A stretch of DNA of 64,000 nt from Streptomyces cinereus (GCA_014647715.1 BMPS01000010.1:1-64000), one strand, 5' to 3'. Shown: positions 36,345-45,649, counted from the first letter of the stretch. Made by a program: numbers and translations. Notes: generated from the letters alone by a model not told the origin.

Positions 36345-37679
36345 CTAGACCAACAATTGGCGTAAATCTAAATTGCCAAAGTTTGCATCGGTTTTAAGAT
36401 GATAAAACTGGTTAAATGTCGCTTGATAGCCACTACCGACATTGTCAAGTGTGACAGGAACGCCTAACGGAAAATTAATGCGTCTTGCTACATGCCCAAA
36501 GGGGAAATCTGTGTAGATGGGTCGCCCTGTCGTTTGTTGGATGGTACGGATGACGGTATCAAAGGTGTAATCGCCATTGTAAGCATCACTGATGCCGCTA
36601 AAATTAAATTTGCCCAGCACAATCGCTTGCTGTTTTGCCACAATACCTGATAACACCAAGGTTTGTAACATACGCTCGATACGGTACGGCTGCTCACCGG
36701 TATCTTCCAAAAATAAAATCCCATTGTCGACAGTTGGCATATACGGTGTGCCCACCATGGCAGATAACACACTAAGATTACCGCCCCATAAGATGCCTTT
36801 TATCGGCTTAGCCAAGGGACGCGCAGTGTCACGGTAAAGCTGAGTTTCTGGCACTTGGATACGTAGCTGGTTTTGGGTACAAAGGTTGATAAAACTTTGG
36901 ATGGTATCGGTATTCACCTCTGTTTTGCCAAAGTCACTACTGAGCATTGCCCCTGCTACATAGGGAAGATGACCTTTGGCGTACATAGCAAGTTGCAAGG
37001 CAGTAAAATCACTAAATCCCATCAACAGTGTGCCGCGCTCTTTGAGTTTTTGCGTCAGCATTCGCCACTGCTGATCACTTAGTTTGTTAAGCAAACGCAT
37101 CGCACCATAGCCGCCACGCACGCCGAGTAATATCTTAGGCAGCCCATGTACAGGTCGGTTAAGTAACGCAGTAATATCGCCTAAGCGCTCACTGTCTGAA
37201 CCTGCAAAGCGCAAATAACGTCGGCTAATCACTTCTGGATTGTCGATATAAAATCCCGCTTGGGTGAGTCGGTGAATCGCCAGTAAGTTACGCTGTTCAT
37301 CACTGCCAAATCCCGATGGCGCTACCAAATGGAGGTGGACACCGCGACCTTTCAGGGCTTCACAATTGGCTTTGATGGTCGCAAAGTCCCATTGGGGCCA
37401 TCGGGGCCATTGGGGATTAATGGGCACTGTTTCCATAGGCGTATTGTCATTGGGCATAGCGCTGGGTTCGCCAAAAGCCATGTTATCAGCATCATTGTTT
37501 GACCCATAGCGCTGTGAAGGTTGGCTAATCACTTGCCCGCCAATGGTCAAATCCGCTTTTGCACCCGTTACCGTCGCTGCCGATAGCGCTATGCCTGTCT
37601 TTAGCAGTCGACGCCGCGTCAAGCCAGCCAAGTGGGTGGTAGTCATGGGGGCGTGAGTGTTCGCCATTTTTTGAGACAT
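36345..37679 (-). CDS. LD-carboxypeptidase (LdcA family) with Tat-type signal
   Basis: This is a serine peptidase of family S66, which trims the terminal D-alanine from murein tetrapeptides during peptidoglycan recycling. The sequence shows GVRGGYGAMRLL (catalytic serine region by family alignment is replaced or nearby: GGYG), LMGFSDFTALQL, IKGILWGGNLSVLSAM, LFLEDTGEQPYRIERML and the terminal FPFGHV. The N-terminus carries TRRRLLKTGIALSAATVTGAKA, a twin-arginine-like signal, so the enzyme may be periplasmic although E. coli LdcA is cytosolic. Length (444 residues) exceeds the usual 300 because of the signal and a linker of about 60 residues. The ATG at 37679 is preceded by TTTGGA at seven bases. 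Confidence 0.8.
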   Translation of the reverse strand: MSQKMANTHAPMTTTHLAGLTRRRLLKTGIALSAATVTGAKADLTIGGQVISQPSQRYGSNNDADNMAFGEPSAMPNDNTPMETVPINPQWPRWPQWDFATIKANCEALKGRGVHLHLVAPSGFGSDEQRNLLAIHRLTQAGFYIDNPEVISRRYLRFAGSDSERLGDITALLNRPVHGLPKILLGVRGGYGAMRLLNKLSDQQWRMLTQKLKERGTLLMGFSDFTALQLAMYAKGHLPYVAGAMLSSDFGKTEVNTDTIQSFINLCTQNQLRIQVPETQLYRDTARPLAKPIKGILWGGNLSVLSAMVGTPYMPTVDNGILFLEDTGEQPYRIERMLQTLVLSGIVAKQQAIVLGKFNFSGISDAYNGDYTFDTVIRTIQQTTGRPIYTDFPFGHVARRINFPLGVPVTLDNVGSGYQATFNQFYHLKTDANFGNLDLRQLLV

Positions 37680-37740
37680 TTTATTATCCAAACAAATTCA
37701 TCGACTGACAAAAAATCATGGTTCAACTAATCCGGTATGT

Positions 37741-38028
37741 TTAATCAGGTATATTCATCTTGTTGTTGGTATCTGCCGAGATACCATAATAAAAAACCCC
37801 TGTCGCCACCAAACTCGATACCAACACAAACATCATATCAAGCGCAGCTTTGTGCATGACATATAAATTCAATAGCGCAAAGACCACGAGCGCGATCACA
37901 AAAAAAATCGCCACATATTGCCATTTTTTATCATTTGGGAGGGTTGTGCCTTTGTATCGAAAATGACGGATACTAAAGCCACTAGTGTATGCCACCAAGC
38001 CCAGCACTAACCATGCAAAAAAATTCAT
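37741..38028 (-). CDS. Hypothetical small membrane protein, 95 aa
   Basis: I do not recognise this protein. Three hydrophobic segments are visible (about residues 1-18, 38-56 and 64-82), separated by a basic loop (RHFRYKGTTLPNDKKWQ). It begins MNFFAWLVLGLVAYTSGF and ends in a polar tail. It lies between the LD-carboxypeptidase and a lipoprotein gene on the same strand and may share their transcript. Confidence 0.65.
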   Translation of the reverse strand: MNFFAWLVLGLVAYTSGFSIRHFRYKGTTLPNDKKWQYVAIFFVIALVVFALLNLYVMHKAALDMMFVLVSSLVATGVFYYGISADTNNKMNIPD

Positions 38029-38101
38029 CGCTTATTCTCTATCAATCGTTTGGGGTTAAAATTTGGATGAGATATATTAACTCAAGCAGCAACTCAGGTG
38101 A

Positions 38102-38662
38102 TTAAAGTTTGGTGGTTTGCTCGCATGCCACTTTATAGACAGTATTGCTGCCTTTGTAGATATAACCCAGATAGGGACTGTCAAATTGCGGGTTTAGACT
38201 TGCAAAACTATCGGTGATTTTGGCGAGCACAAACACGCGGTCGGGACGGGCGATGACTTTTTCTAAGTATTGATGTTCATCGGCTTTGATGTCAAAGTAT
38301 TTTTGTATATCTGGGCTGTCAGTTGCGATGACTTGCATGGCTTCAGGCTTGTCCCAGTTTTTGCTAGGGTCGTTAAACTCGCGCATTTGCATGGCGTAAC
38401 TTTCACCATTTTTACTATCACCATTTTTGATGATTTTGATTTGGGCAGGTTCTGTATGGCTGACTGTGTAACAGCCCACAAACACATCATCGCTAGCGGC
38501 AGGTTGTGATAGTGCTGACGACGGTTTTGCGCCATCGCTGCTAGTCGTTGCAGGGGATTGGGGCTTGTTACAAGCCGCCAAATTTAGGCTTAGCGCACAG
38601 ACCATAGCCATACCCACCTTGGTCAACACAGCTGACACGAGCGCACGAGATTTTTTTTGCAT
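38102..38662 (-). CDS. Predicted lipoprotein, 186 aa
   Basis: The N-terminus has a basic start, a hydrophobic core and the lipobox LNLAAC near residue 31, so the product should be lipidated. A Ser/Thr/Pro-rich linker follows. The mature domain starts with VGCYTVSHTEPAQIKI and has alternating strands and loops, and a second cysteine close to the C-terminus (YKVACEQTTKL) could form a disulfide with the first. No family is recognised. AAGGA lies six bases before the ATG. It is divergent from rnhA-dnaQ. Confidence 0.72.
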   Translation of the reverse strand: MQKKSRALVSAVLTKVGMAMVCALSLNLAACNKPQSPATTSSDGAKPSSALSQPAASDDVFVGCYTVSHTEPAQIKIIKNGDSKNGESYAMQMREFNDPSKNWDKPEAMQVIATDSPDIQKYFDIKADEHQYLEKVIARPDRVFVLAKITDSFASLNPQFDSPYLGYIYKGSNTVYKVACEQTTKL

Positions 38663-38797
38663 AGACGTCCTTTAAACCTGCAGATAGCAACTATAAGCGG
38701 TTATTATAGACGTTTTGGCATGGCTTTTTATGCTTTTTTTTCTTATACTGAGGGCTGTTTTTTTGATTGTTTTGCTGTTTCATATGGGTTGTTATCT

Positions 38798-40477
38798 ATG
38801 TCAAATCATGCCTTAACGCCCCTTGTGGGTCGAACCCTTGCTTACACTGATGGCGCCTGCCGTGGTAATCCTGGTAAAGGGGGCTTTGGCGCTGTGGTGA
38901 TTTTACCTACCGGTGAGCAAATTGATATTTGCGGGGGTGAGGCGCATACCACCAACAACCGCATGGAGCTGATGGGTGCGATTGCCGCACTAGAAAACAG
39001 CCCAAAAGCGTTACCGATTCAAATTTGGTCAGACTCTAGCTATGTCATCAAAGGTATCAGTGAATGGCTGGCAGGGTGGAAAAAGAAACATTGGAAAAAT
39101 GTCAAAAATGTGGAATTATGGCAGCGACTTGATGGGCTGTGCGAGCAGCGACAAATTGACTGGCAATGGGTCAAAGGACATGCCGGTCATGATGGCAATG
39201 AATATGCCGATAAGCTTGCAAACCAAGGCATTGACCAACTACCCAAAAGCTTTAACAAAGTGATTAAAAACCCACCCAAACCTACCACTGATTTAGATGT
39301 TAAATCGGATTTTAGTGATACAAACCCTGATTTTGATAGTAAAAAAAAAGACCTGCCCATGAATCCAATGTCAACCGATAACAACCCAGTCCTCACTCAC
39401 TCAGCGTTAACCCGCGATTTTAGCGATACGTCTTTTGGTGACGCGCAAGATATGGCGTTTGCCGACAGTGAGATGATGGGGGATATCTTTTTGCAGGCAC
39501 TCGACGGTGAGCCAGTCGCAAGCACTATTCAAACAAGCAATACCAAAACCAGCCCTATTCAAAGTGTCAATGTATCAACTCAATCATCGTTAGGGGGACA
39601 GCCGACGCACTTGCCAACCAGTGCTAACCCACATTTTGCGGTGTTCACCAATCCGCAAGGGCAATTTATCGCGCAGGATGACAGCTTGATTGCCCAGCGT
39701 CCCGTGTTTAACGGTATTACCAGCCAGCCCAACCCGACTTTTATACCTTTACTGCCCATCGCCAAACACAAAGGCATGGCCAATCGCCAGCTGATTCTCG
39801 ATACTGAGACCACAGGGTTTGAAGCGCAAAATGGTGACCGTATCATTGAGGTCGGTATCGTTGAGATGATTAATCGACGTTTTACCGGTGAAAAACTGCA
39901 TGTCTATATCAACCCAAAAATTGAGATGGGTGAGGAAGTCATTCGCGTTCATGGCATTCACAATGTGTTTTTAAATGATATGCCCGTGTTTGAGCAAGTC
40001 GGTGAAGCGATTTATGACTTTTTGCAAGGCGCAGAACTCATCGCGCATAACGCGGGGTTTGACATGAGCTTTTTGCAAGCGGAGTTTGCGCGACTTGGCT
40101 TGCCTGATATCCACCAAACCGTCACCGTGACAGACAGCCTTGCCATTGCCAAACGCATGTTCGCAGGGCAGCGCAATACCTTGGACGCGCTAGTTAAACG
40201 TCTCAATGTTGGTAAACAAGACCGTACCTTCCACGGGGCGTTACTCGATGCCGAGATTTTAGCGGAAGTGTATCTGGCGATGACAGGCGGTCAGGTAGCA
40301 TTAGCCATCGATGATGAGGTCGGCGGCGGTGTCGGCGGCGCAACTGAGCATCAGCGTTTTAGCACGACTATCAAGCGCTTTTTGGCAAGTAGTGATGCTG
40401 AGCAGGCGCATCTTGAATGGCTTAACGCCTTAAAAGATAACAACTCGCAGCTGGCTGAGAACTGGGCGAGTGTTTAA
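38798..40477 (+). CDS. rnhA-dnaQ: Ribonuclease HI - DNA polymerase III epsilon fusion
   Basis: Two enzymes share one 559-residue chain. Residues 12-150 are RNase HI, which removes RNA from RNA-DNA hybrids: TDGACRGNPG with D18, NNRMELMGA with E57, SDSSYV with D79 and a final GNEYADKLA. Residues 330-500 are the proofreading DnaQ exonuclease: ILDTETTG (D335, E337), AHNAGFDM (D422) and FHGALLDAE (H479, D484), a complete DEDDh set. Between them lies a polar low-complexity linker of about 175 residues. rnhA and dnaQ are separate neighbouring genes in E. coli and Pseudomonas; I believe similar fusions occur in Acinetobacter relatives. The ATG at 38798 begins a normal RNase HI N-terminus; the open frame extends 47 codons upstream without RNase H-like sequence. 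Confidence 0.93.
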   Translation: MSNHALTPLVGRTLAYTDGACRGNPGKGGFGAVVILPTGEQIDICGGEAHTTNNRMELMGAIAALENSPKALPIQIWSDSSYVIKGISEWLAGWKKKHWKNVKNVELWQRLDGLCEQRQIDWQWVKGHAGHDGNEYADKLANQGIDQLPKSFNKVIKNPPKPTTDLDVKSDFSDTNPDFDSKKKDLPMNPMSTDNNPVLTHSALTRDFSDTSFGDAQDMAFADSEMMGDIFLQALDGEPVASTIQTSNTKTSPIQSVNVSTQSSLGGQPTHLPTSANPHFAVFTNPQGQFIAQDDSLIAQRPVFNGITSQPNPTFIPLLPIAKHKGMANRQLILDTETTGFEAQNGDRIIEVGIVEMINRRFTGEKLHVYINPKIEMGEEVIRVHGIHNVFLNDMPVFEQVGEAIYDFLQGAELIAHNAGFDMSFLQAEFARLGLPDIHQTVTVTDSLAIAKRMFAGQRNTLDALVKRLNVGKQDRTFHGALLDAEILAEVYLAMTGGQVALAIDDEVGGGVGGATEHQRFSTTIKRFLASSDAEQAHLEWLNALKDNNSQLAENWASV

Positions 40478-40670
40478 CAATAAACAATGCCTCATTAAAT
40501 TTTGTGAAGGCATTTCTTTGATGGGCAAAATTTCATGATAGAGTGTAATTATTGTGCGGGTGTTAACACTTTGACATAGACACTGGCATAGGGACGTCTT
40601 ACAATAATCAGCAATAAGCGTAGCTGTCATTTTACCTTTATCAACTTAAAGTCATTTTGGATAAAAAAAC

Positions 40671-42362
40671 ATGAGTCTGCCAAGTTCTAACTCACAAAAA
40701 CTAACGGCCACCAATTTTGATTTGCCTTCATTGCATTTATTAAGACCTGAGATTGCCGTGACGCTACACGATGCCGAGATGCATTTGAGTGAGTTTAATG
40801 ACGACAGTAGTCAAGCGCCTTTGCTACTTGATTCCGTGGATACCTTGGCGCAATTGGCAAAAGTATTGCGGTTGATTCAATTAGAGGAAGGCTATGAACT
40901 TGCCAATAGTCTATCGGCAGGACTGCAAAAACTCTATGACGAGCGCGACCAAGCCAACCGTGACAAAGCCAGCAATGATATGATAATGGATGTGTCAGAA
41001 GGCATCATGACATTGGCGCGTTATATCGAGTTTGTATTACTTAAAGAGACCATTGAACCTTCGCTGTTGTTGCCGATTATCAATCAACTTCACAGCGATT
41101 TGAATCAGCCAGCGCTGCAGCTATCAGCGTTAACTGGCCACAAAAACAGCAGTATCGTAATTGCCAATCCAGAACAAAATTACCAACCATTAAAATCACT
41201 CGGCATTGACCCAAAAAAACTGGTGGAAGCTTATCGCGCAGGTCTAAGCGTGGCCCTCACCGCACAAAGCAATCAATTATCGCCAAAAGAGCGAGAAAAA
41301 CTCAAAGCCATGCAAGCTGCGTGTGAAATGGTTTCAAAACGTACCGATAGTTTGTTTTGGCATGCTGCTGCTGCGGCGGTATCAGATTTGGCAGGGGCTT
41401 TACCGCTTAGTAACCTACAAAAGCGGGCGCTTATTTTTGTTGAACAACAGTTTAATGACTATCTACCTGTCAATGATTCTCGCTTTGCGGATTTGGTGCA
41501 ATTTGCCAGTTCAAGAGATAGCCAGCTTGCCTTGCAAGTTCAGCACAAATTCTCGGCCAATACCTTAGATGAAACCCAGTTAAAAACCATGCGCCGCTTC
41601 CTATTTGGACCTGACCGTGAAGTGACCAGTACGCTTAACCAGCTCATCCAGCAAGAAATTGATTTGATTAAATCTGCCAGTGACAGTTATGCCCGCCAAG
41701 TCAATCTCAATTCAAGTACAGATGAGATTGATACCATGGCGCAGCATTTGCATGATTTAAGTAGCGTATTTAAAACCTTAAATTTAAATGAGGTGAGTGC
41801 AGCGCTGACTCAACAAATTGGCAAAGTAAAAACTTGGACGCAGCCAACGCCTGATGATTTTGATGGCTTGCTTGGCACTTTAATGATGGCAGAAAATGCG
41901 GCGATTAACCTGGCAAAATCACATACCCCAGGTGCGGTAACATTGCCCGTGTACAACCAAACGATTTCGCTACATCAAATCGAAACGGCTCACAACACGC
42001 TCGTTCAAGAAAGCCGTACCGCCATTGCCACCATTGAAACTGCGCTCAATGATTATCTAAATGACACCGACAAAGATATTTTACATATCACGCCTGTGCC
42101 TGATATGATGCGCGCTATCTCGGGTGCTTGCTTATTTTTAAACTTACCTCGACAAAGCCAACTGCTCAAACGCGCTGCAACAGTGCTACAAAACTTAATT
42201 GAGCAACAGGGTCGTGAGTTGTCAGAGCATGAGCTTGCTAAAATTGCTGATATTGTGATGTCAGCAGATTATTATTTAGAAAGTCTTGAAACGAACAAAC
42301 CCGCAGGCAACCATGCAATGTATGTCGGCTATCGCAGCTTACAACACATGCTTGTGGCCTAG
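40671..42362 (+). CDS. fimL: FimL-like scaffold protein
   Basis: The 563-residue protein is soluble and almost entirely helical, resembling FimL and the N-terminal part of the chemosensory kinase ChpA. FimL lacks the phosphotransfer histidines and controls type IV pilus function and cyclic AMP in Pseudomonas. Supporting features are the LLDSVDTLAQLAKVLRLIQLEEG block, LFWHAAAAAVSDLAGALPL and a C-terminal LPRQSQLLKRAATVLQNLI. I see no HPt-type motif. Gene order is strong support: in P. aeruginosa fimL lies between dnaQ and nudC, as here. Sequence-based recognition alone would be moderate. Confidence 0.72.
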   Translation: MSLPSSNSQKLTATNFDLPSLHLLRPEIAVTLHDAEMHLSEFNDDSSQAPLLLDSVDTLAQLAKVLRLIQLEEGYELANSLSAGLQKLYDERDQANRDKASNDMIMDVSEGIMTLARYIEFVLLKETIEPSLLLPIINQLHSDLNQPALQLSALTGHKNSSIVIANPEQNYQPLKSLGIDPKKLVEAYRAGLSVALTAQSNQLSPKEREKLKAMQAACEMVSKRTDSLFWHAAAAAVSDLAGALPLSNLQKRALIFVEQQFNDYLPVNDSRFADLVQFASSRDSQLALQVQHKFSANTLDETQLKTMRRFLFGPDREVTSTLNQLIQQEIDLIKSASDSYARQVNLNSSTDEIDTMAQHLHDLSSVFKTLNLNEVSAALTQQIGKVKTWTQPTPDDFDGLLGTLMMAENAAINLAKSHTPGAVTLPVYNQTISLHQIETAHNTLVQESRTAIATIETALNDYLNDTDKDILHITPVPDMMRAISGACLFLNLPRQSQLLKRAATVLQNLIEQQGRELSEHELAKIADIVMSADYYLESLETNKPAGNHAMYVGYRSLQHMLVA

Positions 42363-42380
42363 GGTAATTTGGTAACCAAC

Positions 42381-43190
42381 ATGACCACATTACATCATAA
42401 TTTACTTATATGTGATAACGATAAGTTCGCTTGTATAGGCGGACTTCCTTTTTTTTATCCTTGTGAGGATATGCCCGCTCAGGCCGTTAAAGTGAGCACC
42501 GATGAGGCAGGCAACAGTATTTATGCCGTTGCCTATCAGGATATTGATTTATCGCAATTGCCAGAAGCGATTACAGGGCAGATTGAGTTTCTGCGCTTTC
42601 GACATCTGATTGGCAGCCTTGATGCGCTACAAACTAGCCAATTAGCCAAAGCCATGCAGCTGTTACGCTGGCATCAAGATCATCAATTTTGTAGCCGCTG
42701 CGGTACGCCCACAGAGTTACACCCCGTTGAAAATGCCACCGTTTGCCCTAGCTGCCACTACCACCAATATCCTCGAGTACAGCCTTGTATCATCACCGCC
42801 ATCATCAAAACCACCGAAGAAAAACCGCAGATTTTGTTAGCGCATCATCTACGGGCGACCGATAGCAAAATGTATACCGTGCTGGCAGGTTTTGTGGAAG
42901 TGGGTGAGAGCTTAGAGCAATGCGTGCATCGTGAAGTGATGGAAGAGGTGGGTTTATCTGTCAGTAATTTACGCTATTTTGGCAGCCAACCGTGGCCTTT
43001 TCCCAGCAATTTAATGATAGGCTTTATTGCAGAGTACCAAAGTGGCGATATCACCATAGATAACAATGAGCTGATGGATGCCCAATTTTTTGATGTAGAT
43101 AGTTTAGATGAAAACGGCCCTATCATTCCGCCAAAAGGCACGATTGCTTACCAACTGATCGAATGGGTCAAACAGCATTACCAATCTTAA
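42381..43190 (+). CDS. nudC: NAD+ diphosphatase NudC
   Basis: NudC hydrolyses NADH to NMNH and AMP and removes NAD caps from RNA. The protein has the zinc ribbon (FCSRCGTP and CPSCHY), the Nudix box GFVEVGESLEQCVHREVMEEVGL and the NudC-specific SQPWPFP motif. Length 269 residues. The ATG at 42381 is the best start; the frame extends only four codons upstream to a TTG. It starts 18 bases after fimL ends, so the two are probably cotranscribed. Confidence 0.92.
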   Translation: MTTLHHNLLICDNDKFACIGGLPFFYPCEDMPAQAVKVSTDEAGNSIYAVAYQDIDLSQLPEAITGQIEFLRFRHLIGSLDALQTSQLAKAMQLLRWHQDHQFCSRCGTPTELHPVENATVCPSCHYHQYPRVQPCIITAIIKTTEEKPQILLAHHLRATDSKMYTVLAGFVEVGESLEQCVHREVMEEVGLSVSNLRYFGSQPWPFPSNLMIGFIAEYQSGDITIDNNELMDAQFFDVDSLDENGPIIPPKGTIAYQLIEWVKQHYQS

Positions 43191-43316
43191 ACAGATTGAT
43201 TAAGTGATTTGTCTTCATTATTTGTCTTGATGATTTGTATTAATAGGTTATAGGCGAAATAGGCATGAGCTATGGTAAAATACACATTGATGATTATAGT
43301 GAATAAAAATTGAGCC

Positions 43317-44126
43317 ATGTCTGATAGCCAACCTGTTTTTAAGGTACCCAATCTATTTAATAATTTAAACCTAAATAGCCTAAGTATCGAGCATCAACGA
43401 TTAATACAACAAATCGACCAAGTCCTGCCGCAAACCCAATGCGGGCTATGCGGTCATCCTGAAGGCTGTCTGCCGTATGCCACCGCCATTGTTACACTGG
43501 GCGAGTCGCATAACCAATGCGTGCCCGGTGGACAATCAGTCACTGACCAAATCGGCAAGTTGCTTGGGCGTATACCGCTAACAGCTGAAGCCTCAAAGTG
43601 GCAAACCGATCCCGCTACCAATCGTCCGATGGAAATGCGAGCCATTATTCGAGAAGAAGATTGCATTGGCTGTACCAAATGTATTCCTGCGTGTCCCGTC
43701 GATGCCATCATTGGCTCAGGCAAACGTATGCATACCATTTTTACCGACCTATGCACAGGTTGTGAGCTGTGTTTGCCACCCTGTCCAGTGGACTGCATCG
43801 AGCTGGTGCCCTTCACACGGTTGATGGATGACACGACAAGACAAACCGAGCAAGACGGATTACGCGCGCGCTATTACGCCCACCTTGACCGTATCGAATG
43901 CCAAGTCAATGACAATACCAATGCCAAACCTGTGGTCAGTATGGTACAAGCCAAACTCAATGATATCAAAGTCGATATCGATGCAGCAGCGGCTAAAAAC
44001 GCCATTGAAGCGGCAAAACTACGCACCCAAATCAAAAAATTAGAAAAACAACTTGCCGTACGCGCAGATGACAACAAACAAGCCTTGGTGCAAGCCTTGC
44101 AGCAGCAACTTGCGACACTACAATAA
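43317..44126 (+). CDS. rnfB: RnfB/RsxB-like iron-sulfur protein without membrane anchor
   Basis: RnfB is normally a subunit of the membrane Rnf/Rsx electron-transfer complex. Here an Fe-S cluster motif (QCGLCGHPEGCLPYA and NQCVPGGQ) is followed by two 4Fe-4S ferredoxin motifs (CIGCTKCIPACPVDAI and CTGCELCLPPCPVDCI) and a charged C-terminal coiled-coil-like helix (KLRTQIKKLEKQLA). The usual N-terminal hydrophobic anchor is missing; residues 1-35 are polar. No rnfA, C, D, G or E gene is nearby. nth follows by 15 bases, a relic of the rsx-nth order of E. coli. Confidence 0.85.
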   Translation: MSDSQPVFKVPNLFNNLNLNSLSIEHQRLIQQIDQVLPQTQCGLCGHPEGCLPYATAIVTLGESHNQCVPGGQSVTDQIGKLLGRIPLTAEASKWQTDPATNRPMEMRAIIREEDCIGCTKCIPACPVDAIIGSGKRMHTIFTDLCTGCELCLPPCPVDCIELVPFTRLMDDTTRQTEQDGLRARYYAHLDRIECQVNDNTNAKPVVSMVQAKLNDIKVDIDAAAAKNAIEAAKLRTQIKKLEKQLAVRADDNKQALVQALQQQLATLQ

Positions 44127-44141
44127 CTTAAAGAGTGCATA

Positions 44142-44852
44142 ATGGTTGCCAACATCAAACCAAAAATCCAAGTGCCCAAAACCGCAGAGACACCGCCCTC
44201 ACGGCGCATGCCCAATAAAAACGTGTTGCCGTTTTTCCAAAAACTAGCCGCAGCCATTCAAAAACCAGAGACGGAACTGGAATATCAGAGCAACTTTGAA
44301 TTGTTGATCGCAGTCATACTGTCGGCACAAGCCACCGATGTCAGTGTCAATCTGGCTACCCGTAAATTGTATGCCGTTGCCAATACCCCGCAAGCAATGT
44401 TGGATTTGGGTGAAGCGGGGCTAAAAAGTTATATCAAAACTATTGGGCTATATAATAGCAAAGCCAAAAATGTGATGAAATGCTGTCAAGACTTGGTGGA
44501 TAAATTTGCTAGCGAAGTACCGCAAACCCGCCACGAGCTTGAAAGCCTAGCAGGGGTAGGGCGAAAAACTGCCAATGTGGTGCTTAACACCGCCTTTGGG
44601 CAGCCCACCATGGCAGTGGATACCCATATTTTTCGTGTCGGCAATCGCACAGGCTTGGCAACGGGTAAAAATGTGCGAGAAGTGGAAGATAAACTCATCG
44701 CACGCATACCACAGGATTATATATTGGACGCGCACCATTATTTGATTTTGCATGGGCGTTATACTTGTAAAGCTAGAAGTCCCGAGTGTGGCAAATGCCC
44801 GGTGTTTGATGAATGTATGTTTAAAGACAAAGCCAAGTTTATTGAAAAGTAA
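44142..44852 (+). CDS. nth: Endonuclease III
   Basis: This base-excision DNA glycosylase/AP lyase removes oxidised pyrimidines. The protein has the helix-hairpin-helix LAGVGRKTANVVL with the catalytic lysine, the catalytic aspartate in AVDTHIFRV, and the [4Fe-4S] cysteines in the C-terminal CKARSPECGKCPVFDEC. A 25-residue basic N-terminal extension precedes the fold; length 236 residues versus 211 in E. coli. It directly follows rnfB. Confidence 0.95.
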   Translation: MVANIKPKIQVPKTAETPPSRRMPNKNVLPFFQKLAAAIQKPETELEYQSNFELLIAVILSAQATDVSVNLATRKLYAVANTPQAMLDLGEAGLKSYIKTIGLYNSKAKNVMKCCQDLVDKFASEVPQTRHELESLAGVGRKTANVVLNTAFGQPTMAVDTHIFRVGNRTGLATGKNVREVEDKLIARIPQDYILDAHHYLILHGRYTCKARSPECGKCPVFDECMFKDKAKFIEK

Positions 44853-44972
44853 GTGCATTTAAATTAACACAGGATGTTAAACGACCAATTTTTTTAATTC
44901 CAAACTTGCCTATGGATATTCATAATTTCCTATAAGTTGCGGCGGGAAAAAATAGAGAAAGCCAACAGACTT

Positions 44973-44980
44973 TGCTATAA
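44973..44980 (+). promoter_or_regulatory. Extended -10 promoter of ppa
   Basis: A GC-TATAAT element preceded by TTT forms a TGC-TATAAT extended -10 at about 72 bases before the ppa ATG. Confidence 0.4.
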
Positions 44981-45051
44981 TCAACCCACTTTTAAGCTAC
45001 TTTTTTACAAGCAGTTTTTTAAACAAGTTTACTAACAAAAAGGAAAAACTC

Positions 45052-45585
45052 ATGGCAGATTTTAACCAAATTCTTGATGCGGGCGATGTCGATGGCGGCG
45101 TGATTAACGTGGTTATCGAAATTCCAGCGGGTTCAAACAACAAAATCGAATGGAACCGTAAACTTGGCGTGATGCAACTTGACCGCGTAGAGCCACAATT
45201 ATTTGCCAAACCAACCAACTATGGTTTTATCCCACAAACCCTTGATGAAGATGGCGACGAATTAGACGCACTGATCATCACTGACACCCCGCTACCAACA
45301 GGCATCTTTATGGAAGCCAAAGTCATTGGCGTGATGAAATTCGTCGATGATGGTGAAGTAGATGATAAAGTGGTTGTGGTACCTGCCGATGACCGCAACA
45401 ATGGTAATGCTATCAATACCCTAGCAGATTTACCACAGCAACTGATTAAGCAAATCGAGTTCCATTTTAATCACTATAAAGATTTGAAAAAAGCAGGCAC
45501 AACCAAAGTTGAAAGCTGGGGTGACATTGAGGAAGCCAAAGCGGTGATTAAAGAATCACAAAAACGCTGGACAGAACAAGCCTAA
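45052..45585 (+). CDS. ppa: Inorganic pyrophosphatase
   Basis: The enzyme hydrolyses pyrophosphate and so drives biosynthetic reactions. The 177-residue family I protein has the conserved NKIEWNRKLG and NYGFIPQT strands and the metal-binding DEDGDELDALII. Length and motifs are standard. A strong ribosome site (AAAGGAAAAA) precedes the ATG. It is flanked by an extended -10 promoter and a terminator, so it is a single-gene unit. Confidence 0.96.
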   Translation: MADFNQILDAGDVDGGVINVVIEIPAGSNNKIEWNRKLGVMQLDRVEPQLFAKPTNYGFIPQTLDEDGDELDALIITDTPLPTGIFMEAKVIGVMKFVDDGEVDDKVVVVPADDRNNGNAINTLADLPQQLIKQIEFHFNHYKDLKKAGTTKVESWGDIEEAKAVIKESQKRWTEQA

Positions 45586-45619
45586 TGGCTGGTGTTGAAT
45601 TTAGCTAACGCTTAAGTTC

Positions 45620-45649
45620 AAAAACCCTACTTACAAAGTAGGGTTTTTT
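45620..45649 (+). terminator. Rho-independent terminator after ppa
   Basis: An AAACCCTAC/GTAGGGTTT stem with a seven-base loop is followed by a T run, 34 bases after the stop. Confidence 0.92.
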
